Source of the DNA: Soonwooa sp.
GTDB taxonomy: Bacteria; Bacteroidota; Bacteroidia; Flavobacteriales; Weeksellaceae
Assembly (NCBI RefSeq): GCF_030151385.1
Contig: NZ_JASLDS010000026.1
Span: 97,232 to 161,231 of the forward strand
Direction: 5' to 3'
DNA length: 64,000 nucleotides
The position numbers and the translations under genes were made by a program. Under the pieces are notes generated by a model. The model did no database searches. It was not told where the DNA came from and saw only the letters and a program-made list of their open reading frames with translations. Below are positions 35,156-42,188 of the stretch, one piece after another (positions within the stretch are counted from its first letter, which is position 1; each line of letters starts with the position of its first letter).

Positions 35156-36238
35156 TTATTGTTGCGGAACGATTATAATTTTGCCTGCTACCGCATAAAA
35201 GTTTCCGTTGGTAAGATTTGTTGGTTTTCCGTTTTTCCAAAGTTTTGCATATCCTTTATTATTGATATATTCTGTACCAACCACATACACGTCATTTCTA
35301 TCTATTGCAATGGAAGTTCCATAGCTTCTGTTTTCTGATAATTTTGTCACCATTCCGTTTTTCCATACACTTGCAATAGCGTCATCATTCGCATTTTTTT
35401 CAAAACCAGAAATAAAGACATCTGCGCCAGAAGTTGTAACATGATAACCAGCAGCGTCAAAGGCACCATCTGTTAAGTTGGTCTCTACACCATTTTTCCA
35501 AAGTTTTGCTTTACCATTTCTATTGGCATAAAATTCTCTTCCCGTGGCGTAAACATCATTGCCTGAAACATAGATATCACCAAGATATACATCTCGAGTA
35601 CCATCGGTCAATTGCGTTTTTACGCCATTTTTCCAAATATAAGCAGCCATTTGATTCGTTGGAACGTAGTATTCTGATAGACCGATATACACTTCAGGTC
35701 CATTTACGAATAATCCTGCACAAGTAGAATTAGAATGCACATAGTCTGTAAGATTTGTAATGGTACCATCTTTCCACAGTCGGAAGGCTTTATTTCTAGG
35801 TATGTCATCTGCCAACTTTTCATAGTATGTGAAGTACACCGAATTATTAGCTGCAAAAATTTGCAAACCAATCGTGTTGACTGCAGAAGGACTGGAATAA
35901 ACAAGCGTGCCATTTTTCCAAAGTTTTACAGTAGATTTTTGATTTAGGGTTTCTGTACCTACGGCATAAAGATCTTTTCCAGAAACAAAAATGTCGTTGA
36001 TGTAAGTCGTGGCAAGATTAATCTTTAAATCGAAAAGTTGGCCGTTTTTCCAAAGTCTGCTTTCTGATCGATTATCCGCATTGCCTTCATATCCGAGGAT
36101 GTAGATATCTTTTCCTTTGATCGTTGTATTATCTTGGTTAGGATTGTCTTCGTTAAGATTGTTGTTGTGTCGGCAAGAGGTAAAAGCCAATAGGCATATT
36201 ACAAATACCAATGCTGTTTTAAAAAATGTTGTTTTCAT
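35156..36238 (-). CDS. Lipoprotein with seven WKNG repeats, predicted propeller
   Basis: A 360-residue lipoprotein (lipobox FTSC, about residue 22) followed by an Asn-rich spacer and seven repeats of about 45 residues. Each has a GNDVYVxGxE start and an LWKNGxxTNLTDG end. Repeat ends include LWKNGQL, LWKNGTL, LWKDGTI, IWKNGVK, LWKNGVE, VWKNGMV and LWKNGKP. Seven units of this size fit a closed beta-propeller. No catalytic residues are apparent. The gene precedes the astacin gene on the same strand (97 bp), so both may act in the same surface or secretion process; that is inferred. Confidence 0.82.
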   Translation of the reverse strand: MKTTFFKTALVFVICLLAFTSCRHNNNLNEDNPNQDNTTIKGKDIYILGYEGNADNRSESRLWKNGQLFDLKINLATTYINDIFVSGKDLYAVGTETLNQKSTVKLWKNGTLVYSSPSAVNTIGLQIFAANNSVYFTYYEKLADDIPRNKAFRLWKDGTITNLTDYVHSNSTCAGLFVNGPEVYIGLSEYYVPTNQMAAYIWKNGVKTQLTDGTRDVYLGDIYVSGNDVYATGREFYANRNGKAKLWKNGVETNLTDGAFDAAGYHVTTSGADVFISGFEKNANDDAIASVWKNGMVTKLSENRSYGTSIAIDRNDVYVVGTEYINNKGYAKLWKNGKPTNLTNGNFYAVAGKIIIVPQQ

Positions 36239-36250
36239 ACTGTTGGATTT

Positions 36251-36409
36251 TTATTTTAAAAGCATAAGCGTTATACCTTCTGGAACACGGAATTGCGCTT
36301 TGATTTGATCTACTATATTATTCATCTGAAGTGCTAAGGTCGCATAGCAGACTTCTGGTGACAAATACAAAAACAATTGTTTCTGCTCAAAAGTATTAAA
36401 CAAAGGTTG
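36251..36409 (-). pseudogene. Coding-like remnant or tiny ORF upstream of the WKNG-repeat lipoprotein
   Basis: The frame has no ATG near its beginning and a stop just upstream. It encodes protein-like sequence including LYLSPEVCYATLALQMNN and ends QFRVPEGITLMLLK. It stops 13 bp before the lipoprotein start codon, so it would be the first gene of that unit. It could be the 3' end of a deleted gene or a small gene with a TTG start. No family is recognised. Confidence 0.35.
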
Positions 36410-36514
36410 TTATAAAAATGATTGTATTGGTGTGAGAATGTTTGAATGGTGTGTTTGAGTTGTTGAATGGTGAGAAATTGCCCACCAATAACATTTTATC
36501 ATTTTTGAAAACAT

Positions 36515-36606
36515 TAGCCCTGATTGAAGCGACATCCTTTTTTTGCTTTGGGCATGGTGTGGTGAAAAAAGATATAGCGGAAAGCAGGTTCTTGGCTCCT
36601 AAAAAT
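36515..36606. repeat. Dispersed intergenic element, copy 2
   Basis: Begins TAGCCCTGATTGAAGCGACA and ends with the same 25 bp as copy 1 (32206-32309). It lies 28 bp before mnmE in the same orientation as the gene. Confidence 0.7.
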
Positions 36607-36622
36607 ATTGAACAAAAAGCTG

Positions 36623-36630
36623 TAAATTTG
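36623..36630 (+). promoter_or_regulatory. -7 box 4 bp before the mnmE start codon
   Basis: TAAATTTG followed by CAGT and the ATG. The spacing equals that of the nuclease gene at 18116 and predicts a leaderless or nearly leaderless mRNA. Confidence 0.5.
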
Positions 36631-36634
36631 CAGT

Positions 36635-38092
36635 ATGAATCATGACACTATCTGCGCATTAGCCACGGCGAACGGCGTTGGCGCCATCGGGATTATTAGA
36701 GTTTCGGGCGCTGAATCTTTTGAAATTGTGAACAAAGTTTTTGAAGGTAAAAACCTTGAAAAAGTAAAGTCACATACGGTGCATTATGGATTTATCATAG
36801 ATGGAAGTCAAGAGACAGGAAACAATGAAAAAGAAACAGGAGATGCTTCGACTGCGCTCAGCATGACATCCAACAATTACGAAGTTATCGATGAGGTGAT
36901 GGTTTCGGTGTTTCATGCGCCGAAGACTTTTACGACGGAGAATTCGGTGGAGATTTCGTTTCATGGTTCGCCGCATATTGGTGCGAAGATTTTGGAGGTT
37001 TTGATTAAAAACGGAGCCAGAATGGCGAAAGCCGGGGAGTTTACGATGCGTGCTTTTATGAATGGACGTATCGACCTTTCGCAAGCCGAATCTATTGCAG
37101 ACTTGATTGCTGCCGAAAATGAAGCTTCAAGAAAAGTGGCATTGAACCAATTAAAAGGTGGTATTTCCCAAGAGATTTCTGTTTTGAGAGGCGATTTGTT
37201 GAATTTTACTTCGCTTATCGAATTGGAATTGGATTTTGCTGAGGAAGATGTGGAATTTGCAGATAGAACGGCTTTGGTAGCTTTGATTAAGCGCATACAA
37301 GCTAAATTAAAATCTTTAATCGACAGTTTCCAATACGGGAATGCCATTAAGAACGGAACGGCGGTTGCGATTATTGGGAAACCCAACGCGGGAAAATCGA
37401 CTTTGCTAAATACTTTGCTGAAAGAAGAGCGCGCGATTGTGAGCAACATCGCTGGAACGACGCGTGATACCATCGAAGAAATATTACATATTAAAGGTCA
37501 TGCTTTCCGATTGATTGATACAGCGGGATTGCGCGATACCGAAGATGAGATTGAAGCTATCGGTGTGCAAAAAGCTCGTGAAAAGGTTAGTCAGGCTGAG
37601 ATTTTGGTATATTTGGCTGCGGCGAACTCCACTGATTTTAGTGAGGATTTCGAAATGCTAAACTCTTTAGTTCGTGAAGATTTGGAATTGATTATTTGCC
37701 TTACTAAGATCGATGAGGTGATTCCAACTGAGTTTGACACTATTGAAAATCAGTTCCGCGATACAATTGATTCTCCATTTGACTTTATTAAGATTTCGGC
37801 GGTTGAAAACCGCAACATTCAAGAGCTTAAGAATGAATTGTCTTCTTATGTTGAAAATCTAAAAGCTCAAGAAGGAGGCGTCGTGATCACCAATCAGCGT
37901 CATTATGAAGCTTTGCAAAAATCCTTGTATTCGGTAACTCGTGTTGAAGAGGCTGTTTCGCATAACATCACAACGGAACTTTTGGCGTATGAACTTCGAA
38001 ATGCTTTGGAGCATCTTGGTGAGATATCTGGGGAGTTCACGAATGATGAGGTTTTGGGTAATATCTTCTCGAAATTCTGTATCGGCAAATAA
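36635..38092 (+). CDS. mnmE: tRNA modification GTPase MnmE (TrmE)
   Basis: With MnmG it installs the carboxymethylaminomethyl group at U34 of tRNAs. The N-terminal formyl-THF-binding domain begins DTICALATANGVGAIGIIRVSG. The inserted G domain has G1 GKPNAGKST (248-256), G3 DTAG (295-298) and G4 TKID, and the protein ends in the catalytic FCIGK. At 485 residues it is slightly long: residues 59-83 are an insertion absent from E. coli MnmE, encoded by a dispersed palindromic repeat. Its last 18 bp correspond to the attachment site used by SGI1-type islands and recur in degenerate form at 41556. Confidence 0.96.
   Translation: MNHDTICALATANGVGAIGIIRVSGAESFEIVNKVFEGKNLEKVKSHTVHYGFIIDGSQETGNNEKETGDASTALSMTSNNYEVIDEVMVSVFHAPKTFTTENSVEISFHGSPHIGAKILEVLIKNGARMAKAGEFTMRAFMNGRIDLSQAESIADLIAAENEASRKVALNQLKGGISQEISVLRGDLLNFTSLIELELDFAEEDVEFADRTALVALIKRIQAKLKSLIDSFQYGNAIKNGTAVAIIGKPNAGKSTLLNTLLKEERAIVSNIAGTTRDTIEEILHIKGHAFRLIDTAGLRDTEDEIEAIGVQKAREKVSQAEILVYLAAANSTDFSEDFEMLNSLVREDLELIICLTKIDEVIPTEFDTIENQFRDTIDSPFDFIKISAVENRNIQELKNELSSYVENLKAQEGGVVITNQRHYEALQKSLYSVTRVEEAVSHNITTELLAYELRNALEHLGEISGEFTNDEVLGNIFSKFCIGK
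36809..36883. repeat. Palindromic repeat inserted in frame within mnmE
   Basis: The core GATGCTTCGACTGCGCTCAG followed by CATGACA (36842-36868) is a dispersed bacterial repeat. On the other strand it gives the hallmark translation CHAERSRSI. It adds about 25 residues (QETGNNEKETGDASTALSMT and five more) between IIDGS and VIDEV of MnmE without breaking the frame. Confidence 0.75.
38075..38092 (+). other. Candidate attL: last 18 bp of mnmE
   Basis: TTCTGTATCGGCAAATAA encodes FCIGK and the stop. SGI1-family islands integrate at the equivalent 18 bp of trmE/mnmE (established knowledge). The partner copy is at 41556-41573. Confidence 0.55.
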
Positions 38093-38240
38093 ATTCAGTT
38101 CTTTTATTTGTTTTATTTATTTGATTATCAATTGTTTAAATCGAGTTGTTTTTGTTTACAAAAGCAGGGTCAAATGATTTAGGTTTGGTGTTAGTTTCCT
38201 TATTACAAAACGAATTTTACTAAGTAACATTATCAATAGT

Positions 38241-38301
38241 TTTGTTTATTATAATAATCAATTAAATGTAAATTCAGTATATTTGTTTATTATAATACTC
38301 A
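38241..38301. promoter_or_regulatory. Promoter and two operator-like repeats of hipBA-1
   Basis: Two direct copies of TTTGTTTATTATAATAnTCA (38241-38260 and 38282-38301, 19/20 identical) lie 41 bp apart. Each contains the palindrome TATTATAATA. The -7 box TATATTTG (38278-38285) overlaps the second copy, so HipB binding would block transcription. Confidence 0.65.
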
Positions 38302-38305
38302 TGTT

Positions 38306-38572
38306 ATGCTTGATTTTGTAACGATAAAAGATGTTAAATCGAATGTAGGCGCTTGGTGCAGATCAATGCGCAAGGCAGAAAGATTGACTAAGCAGGAACT
38401 AGCAGAAGAGATTGGTCTGTCTCGATTTACTATTGCTAAATTAGAAAACGGAGAGAATCCAACACTCGAAACATTACTGAAAGTCTTACAATATTTTGAC
38501 AAGCTAAAATCATTTAATCAATTTGTTTTGGAGGAAAATGAAGGTTTGACTAATTCTCAATCAATGTATTAA
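38306..38572 (+). CDS. hipB: HipB-like antitoxin, module 1
   Basis: An 88-residue DNA-binding protein with an XRE-type helix-turn-helix (LTKQELAEEIGLSRFTIAKL, residues 27-46) and a short C-terminal tail. It ends 2 bp before the HipA-like kinase gene, the usual antitoxin-toxin order. It would neutralise the kinase and repress its own promoter through the twin sites at 38241-38301. Confidence 0.87.
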   Translation: MLDFVTIKDVKSNVGAWCRSMRKAERLTKQELAEEIGLSRFTIAKLENGENPTLETLLKVLQYFDKLKSFNQFVLEENEGLTNSQSMY

Positions 38573-38574
38573 TT

Positions 38575-39837
38575 ATGGCTAAGAATCAAATCATATCCGT
38601 TTTCTTCAATAATATAGAAATAGGAAAGATTGGTTACGACGAGAACCAACGTAAATCGTCCTTTCAATACCATCCTGATTTTTTGGAAAAAGACATCAAC
38701 AAAAGGCTTTTTCCGTATGTTATTAGAAGAAGTCCAAATGTGCAAGTCTATTCAGAATTTGAGGGTGAAACATTTAGAGGTTTGCCTCCAATGATTGCTG
38801 ATTCGTTGCCAGATTATTTTGGGAATATCATTTTTAAAGAATGGCTAGAGGCTACAAATAAAGATTTTACAAATATTTCCCCATTAGAACAATTAACCTA
38901 TGTTGGTCAACGTGGGATGGGTGCATTAGAGTTTTATCCAGCAAAAGAAATTTTTGCAAATAGTTCTATAAATATCGATGAAATAACCGAGGTTGTAAAA
39001 AAAGTTCTATATGTCAAAACTTCAGTAGAAGAAAAAGGTCTAAGCGATACTTCGTTACTAAATATTTTTAAAATTGGAACATCGGCAGGAGGTGCAAGGC
39101 CAAAAATTCTTGTTTCTGAACATAAAGAAACAGGACAGTTAAAAGCGGGAGATTTAGAAGTTTCGGAAGACTATAATCATTACCTTGTTAAACTTTCTAT
39201 TGATGAAGATGAGGGTTATTCTAAAGAAAAAGTAGAGTATATCTATTATCAGATTGCAAAATCGGTAGGTATTTGGATGATGGAGTCTAAGTTGATAGAT
39301 GACAAACATTTTGCTACCTTACGTTTTGATAGACAGAATGGGAAGAAAGCTCATATTCTAACAGCATCTGGAATGACAGGTTGGGATTTTAAAAAACCTG
39401 AAAATTCGTCTTATGAAAACCTCTTCAAACTAGCTGTTGATTTAAGATTACCTCATAAAGATATAGAACAGCTTTACAGAAGGATGGTTTTTAATATTGT
39501 CTTTGCCAATACGGATGATCATCTAAAGAACTTTTCGTTTATTTATAATCAAGAAAAAGACCGCTGGAACTTGTCTCCGGCTTATGATTTGACTTATCCT
39601 TTGGATGCTTTAAAAAACTACTTACGTGTTTCTAGAGCGATGTCTATTAATGGAAAAAGGACAGCTATTACGAAGGCAGATCTTTTATATATTGCAGAAC
39701 AATTTACGATTAAGAATCCACAGGCTATTATTGATGAGATTGTTTCTTCAACAAAGCAATTCAGAGTTTTAGCTGAGGATTATAAACTTCCTCCTAAAGT
39801 AATTGATAAAATAGAATCAGAGTTTCTATTGGTTTGA
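38575..39837 (+). CDS. hipA: HipA-like serine/threonine kinase toxin, module 1
   Basis: A full-length HipA of 420 residues. The N-terminal subdomain (HipS-like, about 1-120, ending GQRGMGALEF) is followed by the kinase part. The flexible P-loop is GTSAGGARPK (168-177), the catalytic segment NTDDHLKNF (312-320) and the metal site YDLTYP (337-342). E. coli HipA phosphorylates GltX and causes dormancy; this target may differ. All kinase residues are intact, so it should be active. It belongs to a subfamily distinct from the module-2 toxin (SAGGARPK versus SAGARPK). Confidence 0.9.
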   Translation: MAKNQIISVFFNNIEIGKIGYDENQRKSSFQYHPDFLEKDINKRLFPYVIRRSPNVQVYSEFEGETFRGLPPMIADSLPDYFGNIIFKEWLEATNKDFTNISPLEQLTYVGQRGMGALEFYPAKEIFANSSINIDEITEVVKKVLYVKTSVEEKGLSDTSLLNIFKIGTSAGGARPKILVSEHKETGQLKAGDLEVSEDYNHYLVKLSIDEDEGYSKEKVEYIYYQIAKSVGIWMMESKLIDDKHFATLRFDRQNGKKAHILTASGMTGWDFKKPENSSYENLFKLAVDLRLPHKDIEQLYRRMVFNIVFANTDDHLKNFSFIYNQEKDRWNLSPAYDLTYPLDALKNYLRVSRAMSINGKRTAITKADLLYIAEQFTIKNPQAIIDEIVSSTKQFRVLAEDYKLPPKVIDKIESEFLLV

Positions 39838-39899
39838 ATTGTATGTATTTAGATGTAAATCCTTTTATTTTCACATAAGTTATCTGTCAAAAAATTCAT

Positions 39900-39970
39900 T
39901 ATATTTGTAATACAATAATGTTATTTAAAATCAAATATTCTCATTAAATAATACCATTATGTTATTTAAT
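39900..39970. promoter_or_regulatory. Promoter and operator-like repeats of hipBA-2
   Basis: The -7 box TATATTTG is at 39900-39907. ATGTTATTTAA occurs at 39918 and again at 39959, 41 bp apart. The second copy is the right arm of a perfect inverted repeat ATTAAATAA / TTATTTAAT (39943-39951, 39962-39970) that covers the start codon. Confidence 0.6.
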
Positions 39971-40264
39971 TCTTTGTCTAAAATACAAAAAAAACTAGTG
40001 GTTCATCTCCGTCAAAGGCGATTGCAAATGAATCTAACGCAGGAAGGGTTGGCAGAAAGATCGGGGGTTCCGTTACCTACTTTAAGGAAATTTGAACAGA
40101 AAGGAGTGATTTCTTTAGAATCATTTTTAAAAATTCTTTCCGTAATTGGTGGATTGGAAGAAGTGGTTGATGTTTTAAAACCGAAGGAACAAAGTTTTAA
40201 ATCTATTGATGATGTACTAAAATCAGAGGAAAAACCAATTAAAAAACGAGGAAGCAGAAAATGA
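39959..40264 (+). CDS. hipB: HipB-like antitoxin, module 2
   Basis: A 101-residue XRE-type protein with the helix-turn-helix LTQEGLAERSGVPLPTLRKF (26-45) and a Lys-rich C-terminal tail ending PIKKRGSRK. It overlaps the module-2 kinase gene by 4 bp (ATGA), so translation is coupled. The start codon lies inside a perfect inverted repeat, so autoregulation could also hinder initiation. Confidence 0.85.
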   Translation: MLFNSLSKIQKKLVVHLRQRRLQMNLTQEGLAERSGVPLPTLRKFEQKGVISLESFLKILSVIGGLEEVVDVLKPKEQSFKSIDDVLKSEEKPIKKRGSRK

Positions 40265-41493
40265 GAATAGGCATTAAAGAAATAAAAGTAGGACTGAACT
40301 TTGGTTCAGGGATTCAACACGTTGGTCGTCTGGCAATTAGTGATGGTGTTATCTATTTTCAATACGATGAAGAATTTCTGCAAGCCAATATCGAAATTTC
40401 ACCTATAAAACTTCCTTTGCAACGAGACCTAATAGCGCTTCCAAGAGATCCTTTTGAAGGTTTGGCAGGTGTTTTCAATGATAGTTTGCCCGACGGTTGG
40501 GGAAGATTACTTTTTGATCGTATGTTACGGTCAGAAGGGATTTTACCATCGGATATTTCACCACTTGACCGTTTAGCATGCGTTGGATTGCAAGGTATGG
40601 GCGCATTGGTTTATGAACCAGATCAAAGTCCAGATACTAGTAATGAGATGATTGATTTAGATATCTTGGCAACACAGACCGAGGAGGTTTTGGAAGGTGA
40701 TTCAGAAGACGTAATTGCCGAACTTTTGGCTTTGAATGGATCTTCTGCAGGAGCACGACCAAAAGCATTGATTGGTGTTAACACTGATCGAACAAAAATA
40801 ACGTATCGCAAAGATCAATTGAGCGATGGTTTAGAACATTGGATGGTAAAATTCCCTAATTCTCAAGATGGAAAAGATGCGGGAGCAATAGAATATGTTT
40901 ATGCTTTAATGGCTGCAGACGCAGGAATTAATATGCCTGAAGTACATTTGTTTCCATCACAGAAAGGTAATGGCTATTTTGCCGTAAAGCGTTTTGATAC
41001 AGATGGAAATAAGCGCCTCCATATGCATACAGTGAGCGGGCTTGTTCACAGTAATTTTAGATTGCCAAATCTTGATTATGAGGACTTGTTAGCATTGACG
41101 GGTGCTTTAACAAAAGATATTCGTGAGGTAGAAAAAATGTTTCGGTTAGCCGTTTTCAATGTGATGGCGCACAATCGAGACGATCATGCTAAGAATTTTT
41201 CTTTTCTGATGAATGAATTTGGAGAATGGAAATTATCACCTGCTTACGATCTTACCTTTTCATCTGGACCAGGAGGAGAACAAAGCACAATGGTAATGGG
41301 AGCGGGTAAGAATATTACCGCAAAACATCTAAAAAAACTGGGATTAGAAGCTAAATTATCAAAAGAATTCATTGAGAATGTGATGGAGCAAACTGTTTCT
41401 GCGCTTTCTAAGTGGTCAGAATTATCAAAAGAATTTGGCGTTAGTCAATCTAACAGAGCATTAATTCAAAAGTCTCTGCTAATATTCAAATAG
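40261..41493 (+). CDS. hipA: HipA-like serine/threonine kinase toxin, module 2
   Basis: A 410-residue HipA with the N-terminal subdomain (LPDGWGRLLFDRML, LQGMGALVYEP). The P-loop is SSAGARPK (161-168), the catalytic segment NRDDHAKNF (305-313) and the metal site YDLTFS (329-334). All are intact. Sequence differs widely from the module-1 toxin, so the two were acquired separately rather than duplicated. Its stop lies 62 bp before the degenerate mnmE-end repeat that may close the island. Confidence 0.9.
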   Translation: MRIGIKEIKVGLNFGSGIQHVGRLAISDGVIYFQYDEEFLQANIEISPIKLPLQRDLIALPRDPFEGLAGVFNDSLPDGWGRLLFDRMLRSEGILPSDISPLDRLACVGLQGMGALVYEPDQSPDTSNEMIDLDILATQTEEVLEGDSEDVIAELLALNGSSAGARPKALIGVNTDRTKITYRKDQLSDGLEHWMVKFPNSQDGKDAGAIEYVYALMAADAGINMPEVHLFPSQKGNGYFAVKRFDTDGNKRLHMHTVSGLVHSNFRLPNLDYEDLLALTGALTKDIREVEKMFRLAVFNVMAHNRDDHAKNFSFLMNEFGEWKLSPAYDLTFSSGPGGEQSTMVMGAGKNITAKHLKKLGLEAKLSKEFIENVMEQTVSALSKWSELSKEFGVSQSNRALIQKSLLIFK

Positions 41494-41555
41494 TATTCTA
41501 TTACAGTCACATGATTAAATATCTTGAAAACCCTATTAATAAAGATTTTTTTAGC

Positions 41556-41573
41556 TTCCGCATTGGTAAATAG
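41556..41573 (+). other. Candidate attR: degenerate copy of the mnmE 3' end
   Basis: TTCCGCATTGGTAAATAG matches the mnmE end (38075-38092) at 13 of 18 bases. All five differences are transitions. Read in frame, the region gives FFSFRIGK and a stop, echoing IFSKFCIGK. A terminator follows 27 bp later, where one would expect it after an uninterrupted mnmE. Confidence 0.5.
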
Positions 41574-41600
41574 GTTAGAATTGTCGAATTAAACATATTC

Positions 41601-41631
41601 AAGGCGAAGAATTGGTTTTCTTCGCTTTTTT
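41601..41631 (+). terminator. Terminator beyond the hipBA island
   Basis: An 8-bp stem (GCGAAGAA / TTCTTCGC) followed by a T run. It may originally have ended the mnmE transcript. Confidence 0.75.
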
Positions 41632-42006
41632 AATTAATAGTGTCTTCATGCATTAATCATACAGTAAGCGTGCTTTATCCATACTTTATCCGTGTCGTAT
41701 CTACTATGTACATGGACTTCTTTTTTTGCTTGTTGAGATTCCTCGTTCCTCGGAAATCGAAGATTCGGCGAAGCCAATGACAATACTTGATGAGATTCCT
41801 CGTGCCTCGGAATGACAAATTTCCTCGGAATGATAATAGTTGTTGTCGTAATTGGCATTAGTTGTCGTTTTCGGCAAAAAGCGCTCGTTTTGGCTTAGTT
41901 GATTGTAAATCAGTGGATTAAAGTTAATCTTTGTGCTGTGATCACGAAGGTTTGAGCAGATGTACCTAACATCTGAGGATTCATTTAAAAACAAATAATT
42001 AAGATT
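41632..42006. other. Gene-free accessory DNA with repeats
   Basis: No gene is supported. Degenerate repeats at 41734-41848 give the spurious translations RHEESHQ and CHSEARGIS on the minus strand. A leader-like stretch then precedes a truncated gene at 42007. Confidence 0.6.
41734..41848. repeat. Degenerate copies of the GAGATTCCTCG repeat
   Basis: GAGATTCCTCG occurs twice (about 41735 and 41791) with the partner CCTCGGAATGA following twice. It is related to the element at 42360-42426. Confidence 0.65.
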
Positions 42007-42048
42007 ATGGCAAGACAAAAGAGTATCATCAAATTGCATGGTACAATA
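42007..42048 (+). pseudogene. 5' fragment of a MARQK-type flavobacterial protein gene
   Basis: ATG starts MARQKSIIKLHGTI, which matches the conserved N-terminus of a small flavobacterial protein family (MARQKGIIKLKGTIGD in relatives). Homology stops after codon 14, where sequence of another gene begins on the opposite strand. Confidence 0.55.
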
Positions 42049-42188
42049 TCGGCGATTACAAAATCTTTGTTTAGACCAGTAATAGCACTTAATTTTTCAA
42101 TAATTTCCGCTGGATAGCTTGGTCTGTACTTTATATAATCTGAGACTCTATCCGAAAACCGTGTTGTATTTAATTTATTGATATTCAT
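42046..42188 (-). pseudogene. 5' fragment of a class I methyltransferase gene
   Basis: The start MNINKLNTTRFSDRVSDYIK and then YRPSYPAEIIEKLSAITGL with VIADI is the N-terminus of a SAM-dependent methyltransferase. It breaks off exactly before motif I (the expected GSGTG). The frame then runs into the reverse strand of the MARQK fragment and stops at 41985. Confidence 0.7.

Larger units (their letters stand above)
36239..36634. other. Intergenic region upstream of mnmE
   Basis: On the minus strand a 52-codon open stretch without ATG start (36251-36409) reads like protein. The plus strand carries a dispersed repeat (36515-36606) and the mnmE promoter box (36623-36630). Nothing else is seen. 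Confidence 0.6.

Noticed and set aside
36770..37084. Minus-strand 104-residue frame with CHAERSRSI
   Set aside because: It is the shadow of mnmE and of the palindromic repeat in it. This translation is a known artefact of that repeat class.
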